IMG/VR virus record: IMGVR_UViG_3300028556_000012
Span: 1-52,245 of that record
Length of the DNA stretch: 52,245 nucleotides
DNA from: a virus
Direction: 5' to 3' (one strand)
Every line of letters starts with the position of its first letter. Within the stretch, counting starts at the first letter, position 1. Under the pieces are notes generated by a model. That model worked only from the letters and a program-made list of their open reading frames with translations, searched no databases and was not told the DNA's origin. Both the position numbers and the translations under genes were made by a program. Below are positions 46,074 to 52,245 of this stretch, in pieces.

Positions 46074-46334
46074 ATGATCGGTAAGGTTATCGGCTCCCTG
46101 CTTATCGCCGCAGGCATCGTCGCAGGCGCTTACGTGTCTGTCTGGGTGTTCTTGGTCGGCGGGATCATGGAGTTCATCCGGGGTATCAGCGCTCACCCCG
46201 TGAGCGCCCACGACATCGCGTGGGGCATCGCTAAGGCGGGCTTCTTGTGGGAAACCGCTGGCACCGTGACGTTCTTCGTCGTCGGCGGCATCGGTGCCCT
46301 GTTCCTGGGCTGGGGCTTCCGCAAGTCTTTCTAA
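46074..46334 (+). CDS. Small two-helix membrane protein
   Basis: 86 residues. First helix VIGSLLIAAGIVAGAYVSV to about residue 30, second GTVTFFVVGGIGALFLGWGF near the C-terminus, basic end RKSF. AAAGGAGAGAGA upstream. Candidate for exclusion or membrane modulation; not assigned. Confidence 0.7.
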   Translation: MIGKVIGSLLIAAGIVAGAYVSVWVFLVGGIMEFIRGISAHPVSAHDIAWGIAKAGFLWETAGTVTFFVVGGIGALFLGWGFRKSF

Positions 46335-46341
46335 GCCTGAT

Positions 46342-46361
46342 AATAGTCAGGAGGTAACAGT
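46342..46361 (+). promoter_or_regulatory. 20-bp directional element (site 12)
   Basis: AATAGTCA, GGAG, GTAACAGT: a weaker copy overlapping the ribosome site (AGGAGG) and start of the 46360 gene, a location that would suit a transcription block better than a promoter. Confidence 0.55.
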
Positions 46362-46620
46362 GAGATGGTTCGGGCGTCACAGGCTCCCCCGAAAGGGGGC
46401 ACCTGATTACAACGGAATCGACTATCAGCCGCTTATCAGCCGGCCTAAGCGCGAAGGCGACGGAATAGCTGAGCTAGCGCTCAGCATCTTCGCTAGCCAC
46501 CGGGAAGACCCCCGCTACACACGGATCTACAAGCTCGCTTACGACCAAGTAATCACTTGGGACGAAGCAGACGAGCAAATCATCTTGCTCGCTATGAACG
46601 ACGAAACAAAGGAGAGGTAA
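46360..46620 (+). CDS. Hypothetical basic/acidic small protein
   Basis: 86 residues from GTG 46360 (AGGAGG upstream); the longer frame enters the previous gene. VRWFGRHRLPRKGAPDYNG, then an all-helical acidic part (IAELALSIFASHREDPRYT, ITWDEADEQIILLAM). Not recognised. Confidence 0.65.
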   Translation: MRWFGRHRLPRKGAPDYNGIDYQPLISRPKREGDGIAELALSIFASHREDPRYTRIYKLAYDQVITWDEADEQIILLAMNDETKER

Positions 46621-46622
46621 GC

Positions 46623-47096
46623 ATGCACGCTATGTGGGACCCCGCGTACCTGATCGTTATGGTCATCGCCGCGGTCATCATCGGGATCGCGGCTATCACC
46701 GCGACCGTAAGCCTTATCCGGGTCCTTACCGGCCACAGCTATGCCGGTGGGGGCTTGATCGGCGGTGCGCTCGTGATCCTGGTTGCCGGGATCATTGCCG
46801 GGGTCGTCGCGTTCCCGTTCTCTGGCCAGTACCACCGGTACGTGCCTAAGACCGGGGTCGTTACGGCGACCGGCTCGCGGCTTCTCGCAGACGGCCACGG
46901 CGGGAGCACCCAGAAGTTCGTTGTCACGATCAACGGCCAGGACTACGGCTGCAACGACACACGCTGCGCCACGGTCAAGCCGGGTGACGACGTAACCCTG
47001 ATGTGCGAGCGCACTTGGCAGTGGTCGGGTACCGCTGGCTACGACTGCAACTGGGGCCGGATGAACAACGTGATCGCTTTGGCGGCTAAGCGATGA
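46623..47096 (+). CDS. Membrane protein with extracytoplasmic domain
   Basis: 157 residues from ATG 46623 (GGAGAGG upstream). Two hydrophobic helices (LIVMVIAAVIIGIAAITAT; GGLIGGALVILVAGIIAGVVAF) and then a soluble domain with four Cys (YGCNDTRCATV, LMCERTW, YDCNWG), likely disulfide-bonded outside the cell. Possible lysogenic conversion or exclusion protein. Coupled to the next gene. Confidence 0.7.
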   Translation: MHAMWDPAYLIVMVIAAVIIGIAAITATVSLIRVLTGHSYAGGGLIGGALVILVAGIIAGVVAFPFSGQYHRYVPKTGVVTATGSRLLADGHGGSTQKFVVTINGQDYGCNDTRCATVKPGDDVTLMCERTWQWSGTAGYDCNWGRMNNVIALAAKR

Positions 47097-47437
47097 GGGT
47101 TCATCGGAACTGGACGGCCTACGTCGAGCCCGATGTCTTGGGCGTGACATGGCCCGACACACTGACCGGCGACTGGCCGGGCGCCAGCACGATCCGCCCG
47201 AATGTGCTCACGGTGTCGTTCTACCAGCGTCCGGGTGACGACAAGCCTTACATAGGCGGCAGCCCTGAGGCTTCCGGCTACCGGGTCCTTAAGTCCGGTG
47301 AAACCGGCACCCAGATCTTCGACGCTCACTTCTACGGCGAGCTGCCCGGCTGGGTTAAGACAGCCGTTGACTTCGCTACGGCGCAAGTCGAGCAAGAAGC
47401 AGGCTGGATCGAGATGGGCTACAACGTAGCCGGTTAA
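47093..47437 (+). CDS. Hypothetical beta-rich protein
   Basis: 114 residues; ATG overlaps the previous stop. MRVHRNWTAYVEPDVLGVT, then VLTVSFYQRPGDDKPYIGG, FDAHFYGELPG and a C-terminal helix. No cysteines. May pair with the membrane protein before it. Not recognised. Confidence 0.65.
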   Translation: MRVHRNWTAYVEPDVLGVTWPDTLTGDWPGASTIRPNVLTVSFYQRPGDDKPYIGGSPEASGYRVLKSGETGTQIFDAHFYGELPGWVKTAVDFATAQVEQEAGWIEMGYNVAG

Positions 47438-47444
47438 CCAGCTT

Positions 47445-47467
47445 GGCGCAGGTCTCGAACCTGCGCC
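47445..47467 (+). terminator. 9-bp hairpin upstream of whiB
   Basis: GGCGCAGGT-CTCGA-ACCTGCGCC follows the 47437 stop. No U tract. Followed by ATTCATTAGGAGG, the ribosome site of the WhiB gene. Confidence 0.6.
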
Positions 47468-47517
47468 TTGCTGTTCACCTGGCCTAGACCTAGCCAGATT
47501 CATTAGGAGGTATTCAC

Positions 47518-47850
47518 ATGCAAGACGTAGCGGTGTTCGATTACTTCTACCTCCCCGAGCGGGATACGTCTTACTTCGACCAAGGCCCTGAGTGCACTAA
47601 GTACTTCGAGGAAACTGGCGGCGACGATCTCTGGTACAAGCCGCCTGGCCTTAGCACCCGGTCTTCGACTTACAAACTCCGGGTAGCAAGAGCTAAAGAC
47701 GTCTGCGGACGATGCATCGTCCGCGATCAGTGCCTAGCAGACGGGCTCAAGATGGACGCAGAGCTAGGCCACCGCCACGGCATCTGGGGCGGCTATACCG
47801 AAGACGAGCGCGAAGCAATCGCTCAGCAGACGCAAGGACTAGCGGCCTGA
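47518..47850 (+). CDS. whiB-like: WhiB-family iron-sulfur transcription factor
   Basis: 110 residues. The four cluster cysteines are C26, C63, C66 and C72 (C-x2-C-x5-C), followed by the WhiB turn GIWGGYTEDER (88-98). WhiB proteins bind a 4Fe-4S cluster and the host primary sigma factor region 4. WhiB is restricted to actinobacteria and their phages. A phage copy could redirect host RNA polymerase or silence host genes. Last gene before a strong terminator. Confidence 0.92.
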   Translation: MQDVAVFDYFYLPERDTSYFDQGPECTKYFEETGGDDLWYKPPGLSTRSSTYKLRVARAKDVCGRCIVRDQCLADGLKMDAELGHRHGIWGGYTEDEREAIAQQTQGLAA

Positions 47851-47862
47851 GAGAGACAACGA

Positions 47863-47896
47863 ACCCCGGCAGCCTCACGGCTGACCGGGGTTTTTT
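47863..47896 (+). terminator. Intrinsic terminator of the right-arm operon
   Basis: AACCCCGG-C-AGCC-TCAC-GGCT-GA-CCGGGG followed by TTTTTT. Textbook structure in the convergent gap between the rightward and leftward operons. Confidence 0.92.
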
Positions 47897-47947
47897 GTTG
47901 CCCTAAGGGCCTAATAGCCTTGAATCTGAAAATTTTTTGAGAACGGC

Positions 47948-48712
47948 TTAGCCCTTTTTCCTAAGGGCTGTTAGCTGAGCAGCCGAGGGTGACCCTGGTA
48001 CCGTCCGGCCGCTGCCTGCGGCCGGAGCCAGCGTCATGCTGGCCCGAGGCCACGGGTTTGCCCCGCCGAGCTGGTCGCGCAACGCCGCGACAGCGCGGTG
48101 CACTGCGACGTCGAGCGCTTCGAGCGTCATCCCCATCGAGCTAGCAAGCGCCTGGCGGTCCCACCGGCCCCCCTCGGTGTCGTCTTGGCGGACACCGAAG
48201 TACTTCTTGATCAGGTTGCGCTCACTAGGCTTGATTTCCTCAAGCGCACAGCCTACGTCGATCATCATCGCCATCCAGTCGCCAGACTCGGCGCCGTCAG
48301 CATGCCCTGTGCGGCTCTGATCTCGCCCCTGCGGGGGCGAGCCGCTTACCCCTTCATCGACGTAGTAAGGCAGCAGGAAACGCAGCACAGGGATCGTGTA
48401 GAACTGCTCATCGTCAGGCGAGTAACCCTCGGCCGCGGCTTTAGCCGCACGCCGGTAACGCTGGTCTTCCCTGACGATCCGCTTAGCGGATCGGCGAAGC
48501 TCTGACCAGATCACTCCTTCTTGGGAGTTAGCCAGCAAGTCACGGAGCTTAGCTCCGTGGAGGAACGCATACAGCCACATCTCTTGTTCGAGATCCTCGG
48601 CTGGGACAAGCGGGTAATCCCGATGAACCCGCGCAGCTACGCGCGGGATCATCTCGCTAAGGAACTCTGAAACCAGCGGGGTTAGCTCAGACACCGTAAG
48701 ACACCCCTTCAA
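47948..48712 (-). CDS. Sigma-factor-like / HTH protein
   Basis: 254 residues. N-terminal part (LVPAEDLEQEMWLYAFLHG) resembles sigma region 2; near 165-220, IKPSERNLIKKYFGV and ALASSMGMTLEALDVAVHRAVAALRDQL read as a region 4 helix-turn-helix. The C-terminus is Pro/Ala-rich. Such proteins occur in actinophages and may direct middle or late transcription. Last gene of the leftward operon. Confidence 0.65.
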   Translation of the reverse strand: MKGCLTVSELTPLVSEFLSEMIPRVAARVHRDYPLVPAEDLEQEMWLYAFLHGAKLRDLLANSQEGVIWSELRRSAKRIVREDQRYRRAAKAAAEGYSPDDEQFYTIPVLRFLLPYYVDEGVSGSPPQGRDQSRTGHADGAESGDWMAMMIDVGCALEEIKPSERNLIKKYFGVRQDDTEGGRWDRQALASSMGMTLEALDVAVHRAVAALRDQLGGANPWPRASMTLAPAAGSGRTVPGSPSAAQLTALRKKG

Positions 48713-49454
48713 CCGTGAACTTGCCGCCGTTGTGGACAGGGACCAGAACCGGGCTCACACGGCCCTGAGAGACATACAGAAGGCCGAAAGCCTGCTGCCA
48801 GTCAGCGTGACCACCGGACATGTAGTCCGCCTCTTGCAGGTTCATCAGGTGGCCGACTTCGAGGCCGGTAACCACCTTGGTAACCGCTCCCCCGTAGCCA
48901 TAAGACTTGTTGCCTATCCCGGCTCTGTGGCTGTGGCCGCAGACGACAGAGACTCCCCACCGCTCAGCTAGCAGGCCCGCGGTGCGGCCTGCGATCATAG
49001 ACAGCGTGCCTTCGTCGCCGTGGGCGCACACCCAGTCCGGGGCAATCTCGAAAGGCTGCGAGTGATACTGGATGCCGAGGTCGGTGTAACCGAGAAGCTG
49101 CTCGATCCTAAGGCAGCTAAGGCCGTCGAGAGCTGGCGCGTACTTAGCGATGTACTTCGCTGTCCGGTCGCCGTGGTTAGAGCGGCTGATGCGGTAAGGC
49201 TTGTGCCCTAGCGCATCACGGAACCCTTGATGAACCTGCTTAAGCAGCTCGACGTTCCCCTCGAACGTCTGGCCGTACTCCATAGCAGACTGCTTATTCC
49301 ATCTAGCTGTCTCTGGTGAGTCGAAGTCGTCGCCGACGTTAACCAAGGCGTCCGGGGCGAAGTCCCGGACGAAGCTGGTTAGATTAGCGACCGCTCGGCG
49401 GTCGTGGTAAGGCACCTGCATATCAGATACAACGACTATGGTTTTGCCGCTCAT
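48687..49454 (-). CDS. Metallophosphoesterase 1
   Basis: 255 residues from ATG 49454 (GAGAGGGGAG upstream). Motifs in order: VVSDMQVPYHD, VNVGDDFD, SNHGDR (variant of GNHD), CAHGDEG and CGHSHRAG, giving the two-metal site of calcineurin-like phosphoesterases. Substrate unknown; phage relatives hydrolyse cyclic nucleotides or nucleic-acid ends. Tandem with a second family member. Confidence 0.85.
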   Translation of the reverse strand: MSGKTIVVVSDMQVPYHDRRAVANLTSFVRDFAPDALVNVGDDFDSPETARWNKQSAMEYGQTFEGNVELLKQVHQGFRDALGHKPYRISRSNHGDRTAKYIAKYAPALDGLSCLRIEQLLGYTDLGIQYHSQPFEIAPDWVCAHGDEGTLSMIAGRTAGLLAERWGVSVVCGHSHRAGIGNKSYGYGGAVTKVVTGLEVGHLMNLQEADYMSGGHADWQQAFGLLYVSQGRVSPVLVPVHNGGKFTVEGVSYGV

Positions 49455-49495
49455 TACTCCCCTCTCTCCGCGAGGCACCGGGCCTCGCAACTTGC

Positions 49496-50095
49496 TTAGC
49501 TGATCAAGCCGGCTATTGCGCCGAGACTTACCGGCATAAGCTCCCAGGCATCAAGCCCGACATGGACTTGGCGCCCGCGCGGCGACGGCTCGCCGCCGAA
49601 TAGCACCACTGGCCCCATGAACGGGCCAAGCTTCTCTTTGCTATGCGTGTGCCCATGCAGCAACCAGGCGCCTTCGTCCCGAAGACGGAACTGCGTATGC
49701 CTCGCCTCGACGGTGTGGTCGCCGTAGTAAGGAAAGTGAGACAGCAGCACCGTTTCGTCGTTAACCCTGCGCTTAGCGAACGCCTGGACTGAATCAAAGT
49801 AGGCTAGCCACTTCGCCTGATGCTTGTGACTGTCCCGGTGGCCTGGCCACACAGCATCATGGTTGCCAGTGATCAGGTGCTTAGTGCCGTTGAGTAGGGC
49901 AAGGACCGGAAAAAATTTTGAAGCCTGACCCATGCCAACGTCCCCGAGATGCCAGACGATATCGTCTGGCTTAACCGCTCGATTCCAGTTGGCAACGATC
50001 GCTGCATCGTGTTCTTCTGACGACTCGAACCCACGGAGCCTAGCTACCATCTCGTGACCGAAATGGGTGTCAGAGGTAAACCATGTGTTACTCAT
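49496..50095 (-). CDS. Metallophosphoesterase 2
   Basis: 199 residues. Motifs TSDTHFGH, WHLGDVGMG, ITGNHD, LLSHFPYYGDH and LLHGHTHSKE: a complete small calcineurin-like phosphoesterase. Might trim 2',3'-cyclic phosphates and so act with the RNA ligase at 4185, which is inference. Not a duplicate of gene 48687: the sequences share only family motifs. Confidence 0.88.
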   Translation of the reverse strand: MSNTWFTSDTHFGHEMVARLRGFESSEEHDAAIVANWNRAVKPDDIVWHLGDVGMGQASKFFPVLALLNGTKHLITGNHDAVWPGHRDSHKHQAKWLAYFDSVQAFAKRRVNDETVLLSHFPYYGDHTVEARHTQFRLRDEGAWLLHGHTHSKEKLGPFMGPVVLFGGEPSPRGRQVHVGLDAWELMPVSLGAIAGLIS

Positions 50096-50100
50096 TTTGA

Positions 50101-50196
50101 CTACGCCCCCCGGTCGAGGCGGCGCTGCACCCAGGCGCCGCTGGCTAGGGCGGCTATGCCGTAGGCAGGGATCACGAGCCAGTAGACAGCGGTCAT
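50101..50196 (-). CDS. 31-residue membrane microprotein
   Basis: ATG 50196 overlaps the previous stop (ATGA). MTAVYWLVIPAYGIAALASG, then a basic tail WVQRRLDRGA: one membrane helix. No strong ribosome site, so translation would rely on coupling. Function unknown. Confidence 0.5.
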   Translation of the reverse strand: MTAVYWLVIPAYGIAALASGAWVQRRLDRGA

Positions 50197-50393
50197 AGCG
50201 GCAGCGGCCTAAAGAACTCTGCCTGCTCGGGCAGGTAGGTGTAAACCGAGCCGACTCCTATAACCGGCTGGTCATACACCGCTTCCCACTGGTCAGCGGT
50301 GACCTTGGTAACCGTCAGCCATCCCGCGGGCTCAGAAGGATAGTAAGCGCCGTGATGCAACCGCATCTGCGGCTTAAGATCTGCGAACCTCAT
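50193..50393 (-). CDS. Small hypothetical protein
   Basis: 66 residues, ADLKPQMRLHHGAYYPSEP, then beta strands (GWLTVTKVTADQWEAVYD, VGSVYTYLPEQAEFF). Looks like a small beta-barrel; overlaps neighbours. Not recognised. Confidence 0.65.
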   Translation of the reverse strand: MRFADLKPQMRLHHGAYYPSEPAGWLTVTKVTADQWEAVYDQPVIGVGSVYTYLPEQAEFFRPLPL

Positions 50394-50830
50394 ATCTTCT
50401 CCATCCAGTCCGGGTCTAGCGGGTCGCCTGCGTTGTTAAGCTTCGGCTCGGTAGCTGAGTTGTCATACTCAAGCACCGGCCAGGAGTCGCTAGTGAAAGT
50501 GAAGCTGTCGCCGCTTTTAAAGGTCGGCGGGTCAGCAAAGTTTTTGATGACATACGGCCACGAATCGCTAAACGGCGGCCAGTCAACTACGTACTTCTGA
50601 GTCACGTTGACGTCGTTAGCTGGATGACTCCACGCCTCGACCGTGCGCGAGTCATCCTCGAACCTGATCCGGTCAACGGTTACTATGTCCCTAAGCTCGG
50701 CGTACTCAATTAGCTCGCTAGCGTCGTTAGACGCGATAGCTTTATCGAGCATCTCCCGCAGCTCGTCGGCTGCGGGACCGGGCTCTACCTCGAACTGATA
50801 GCAGCCTATGACGTCGATAGTTACCTTCAT
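50390..50830 (-). CDS. Hypothetical protein with acidic beta-rich domain
   Basis: 146 residues from ATG 50830; the longer frame overlaps the next gene and is Ser/Lys-rich nonsense. MKVTIDVIGCYQFEV, then helices (ADELREMLDKAIASND) and beta-rich rest. Its opening resembles that of the next protein (MKLVIEVVGREEITLS), so the two may be paralogs. Confidence 0.65.
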   Translation of the reverse strand: MKVTIDVIGCYQFEVEPGPAADELREMLDKAIASNDASELIEYAELRDIVTVDRIRFEDDSRTVEAWSHPANDVNVTQKYVVDWPPFSDSWPYVIKNFADPPTFKSGDSFTFTSDSWPVLEYDNSATEPKLNNAGDPLDPDWMEKI

Positions 50831-50834
50831 CGGC

Positions 50835-51062
50835 TTAGGCGTAGCTGTAAGGGCCGTATTGAGTGCCATCATCGTCGTAGAAAGTGACTGCATCTTCTGT
50901 GTAAACGTCTGAGCGGTAGACGTCAGTTCGGTCAAGGATTTCGTCAGCCCGCTCGGCGGGCTCCCAGTCTGCGATTGCCTCGAAGACTTCGCGCCAGTCT
51001 TGCGCGTCCTCTTGCGAGAGCGTGATTTCCTCACGGCCGACTACCTCGATCACGAGTTTCAT
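50835..51062 (-). CDS. Small acidic hypothetical protein
   Basis: 75 residues; GGAG upstream of ATG 51062. MKLVIEVVGREEITLSQED, then an acidic helix and YDDDGTQYGPYSYA. Similar plan to the 50390 protein. Confidence 0.65.
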   Translation of the reverse strand: MKLVIEVVGREEITLSQEDAQDWREVFEAIADWEPAERADEILDRTDVYRSDVYTEDAVTFYDDDGTQYGPYSYA

Positions 51063-51301
51063 CTGGCAACTCCAACAGGATCTTGAGCGGGTTCCGACTG
51101 ACGATAGACACGGAAAAGCCTGCGGACGTCAGCCACCGGATGATCTGGCTTACTTCTACGGGGCTCACGCACTCCTGACCCTTCCTTGTACCAGTAGATC
51201 CCTAGCAGGCTGTCGAAATGGTGTCCGTCGTGCTGATCGCCCAGGCCGCAGGCCACCATCACATCGCGGCCCCGGCGCTCGGTGGCTAGGCAGTCGCTCA
51301 T
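51059..51301 (-). CDS. Small hypothetical protein
   Basis: 80 residues. RGRDVMVACGLGDQHDGHH, then FDSLLGIYWYKEGSG and a basic end. One Cys and several His could bind a metal, but I recognise no family. Overlaps the protease stop. Confidence 0.6.
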   Translation of the reverse strand: MSDCLATERRGRDVMVACGLGDQHDGHHFDSLLGIYWYKEGSGVREPRRSKPDHPVADVRRLFRVYRQSEPAQDPVGVAR

Positions 51302-51999
51302 CGGACTTCATCTACCAGCCCGCCGGCAAGGCACTCGTCAGAGCCGAGCCACCAGTCTTTGCGCCGCCAGCTTGACTTGATCTGCTGCTTAGTAAACGGC
51401 TTAGTAGCGTTAGCTGCCGCTGCGCAGCGGTCGGCGTAGACATTGAGGATGCGGGCACTAGCCATCTCGTACCACTTAAGGGCATCCTCGATATCCCCGA
51501 TCGAGCCTGAGGCGCCTGCTGACAGCTCGTGAACCAGTAGGTAGGCTTCCTTGCCCATTACCCTGACATCGGCCGCCTGGAGCAAGATAGAGCCCATAGA
51601 AGCGGCATAGCCGCGGGCTGTGATAGTGAAGTGGATGCCATCACCGCGGAGAGCGGTGATTGTGTCGAACAACTCCATCCCGTCGATCAGTGAGCCACCC
51701 GGTGAGTTAAGGATGATGTTGATCGGGTCAGGGCTAAGCCGAGCCCAGCGAGTTAGGTGCTCTTGCGCCATCATCACTGACTCGTCATCGACCCGGCCAG
51801 AGAACCGGTAGACACGGTTCTCTAGGTTCGAGGCCAGCATGAACTCATGCTCGCGCTTTGTGCGCTGTAGATGGAACTCTGACGAGTCCGCTGCCGCCCG
51901 CTGGTAGCGGGCAAGCTCAAGCTCTTTCTCTGCCTCAGCGCGATACTTAGCAGCCAAAGCTTCCGCGACTACTGGGTTGCTATCCAGATCGTCAGACAC
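51298..51999 (-). CDS. ClpP-like serine protease
   Basis: 233 residues from GTG 51999, overlapping the primase stop. After a coiled N-terminus (1-60), the ClpP core: ILNSPGGS (96-103), GYAASMGSILL with S134, LLVHELS with H157, and a downstream Asp. Usually a prohead protease in phages, but this genome already has an XkdF-like protease, and this gene is in the replication arm, so a regulatory or host-proteolysis role is more likely. Confidence 0.85.
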   Translation of the reverse strand: MSDDLDSNPVVAEALAAKYRAEAEKELELARYQRAAADSSEFHLQRTKREHEFMLASNLENRVYRFSGRVDDESVMMAQEHLTRWARLSPDPINIILNSPGGSLIDGMELFDTITALRGDGIHFTITARGYAASMGSILLQAADVRVMGKEAYLLVHELSAGASGSIGDIEDALKWYEMASARILNVYADRCAAAANATKPFTKQQIKSSWRRKDWWLGSDECLAGGLVDEVR

Positions 52000-52245
52000 C
52001 GGCGATTCTCCTTATCTCGTCTCGGCCTACGGCCAGGAAAGTTTCGTTCGGGTCTTTCCCTGGCAACGTTATCATATGACTATTATCCAAGTCATGCAGT
52101 ATCAGCTTCGCCAGGTCTCGGCCAGGGTTGTAAACCCTGCCATCTGGCTTAACTTTGTCTGGCTCGTTGTCATGGAAGATAAGTACGCGGCTGTACCCGC
52201 TGAACAGTTCTTTCCACTCTTGATGCTGCTTCCAGGTGTCAACAC
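51992..52245 (-). CDS. DNA primase, Toprim part, right-end continuation
   Basis: 3' end of the Toprim frame described at 1-561: NPGRDLAKLILHDLDNSHM then LPGKDPNETFLAVGRDEIR and a TGA at 51994-51992. It lies in the window only because the contig closes on itself. A copy of the directional element falls inside it. Confidence 0.85.
   Translation of the reverse strand, partial: VDTWKQHQEWKELFSGYSRVLIFHDNEPDKVKPDGRVYNPGRDLAKLILHDLDNSHMITLPGKDPNETFLAVGRDEIRRIAGV
52065..52084 (-). promoter_or_regulatory. 20-bp directional element (site 6), inside primase gene
   Basis: Minus-strand reading AATAGTCA, four bases, ATAACGTT. It lies within coding sequence (encodes LDNSHMITLP) in the direction of transcription, as stoperators may. 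Confidence 0.6.
52115..52245. repeat. Terminal direct repeat, right copy
   Basis: Repeats 1-131; the only difference is c at 52119 against a at position 5, which changes the primase codon between Arg (CGA) and Leu (CTA). The Arg version (NPGRD) is the more plausible one. Confidence 0.95.

Overview
The window looks like a nearly complete genome of a temperate, long-tailed (siphovirus-type) actinobacteriophage. The first 131 bases recur as the last 131 with one mismatch, so the contig closes on itself (about 52.1 kb unique) and one gene, the primase C-terminal part, spans the join. The actinobacterial assignment rests on a WhiB-family regulator, a short RNA whose two ends match actinobacterial tmRNA, GTG/TTG starts, a GC content I judge by eye at about 58-60 %, and families common in actinophages (SLOG, endonuclease VII, Cas4-family exonuclease, XkdF protease). 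Integrase and two repressor-like regulators make it temperate. I cannot name the host genus.

Layout. (1) 9.4 kb down to 1, continuing from 52.2 down to 47.9 kb, minus strand: control and replication arm, with a candidate immunity repressor, small mobile or regulatory genes, a Cas4-family exonuclease encoded in two separated pieces, RNA ligase, DnaB-like helicase, SLOG protein, endonuclease VII, CHC2/Toprim primase in two overlapping frames, ClpP-like protease, two metallophosphoesterases and a sigma-like protein. (2) 8.0-11.2 kb: mini-GntR regulator with a 20-bp repeat array, two small plus-strand genes, repressor, tyrosine integrase and HNH nuclease. (3) 35.7 down to 11.3 kb, minus strand: late operon in the order small terminase, Cys-rich microprotein, large terminase, portal, MuF-like protein, XkdF-like protease, scaffold, HK97-fold capsid, head-tail connectors, major tail protein, frameshifted tail chaperones, tape measure, minor tail proteins and fibre, then a lysis cassette (coiled-coil membrane protein, cysteine peptidase, small membrane proteins, glycosidase-like lysin). 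(4) 35.7-36.0 kb: three tRNA genes at the head of the late operon. (5) 36.3-37.95 kb: hairpin-rich, mostly non-coding divergent control region. (6) 38-47.9 kb, plus strand: early accessory operon with a MoxR-type AAA+ ATPase, two paralogous VWA-like proteins, a RepA-like ATPase, many small proteins, the tmRNA-like RNA and WhiB, ended by a strong terminator.

Two features deserve most attention. A 79-nt RNA at 45.75 kb has both termini of a tmRNA (G3:U70 acceptor stem, D-like segment, long stem, T arm) but no tag-coding region. A 20-bp directional element (consensus ATRGTCA-N4-GTAACGTY) occurs at least 12 times, always in the direction of local transcription, resembling the stoperator logic of L5-like phages. 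Also notable are the split exonuclease, the split primase, an initiator-like tRNA and recurring two-hairpin intergenic units in the right arm.
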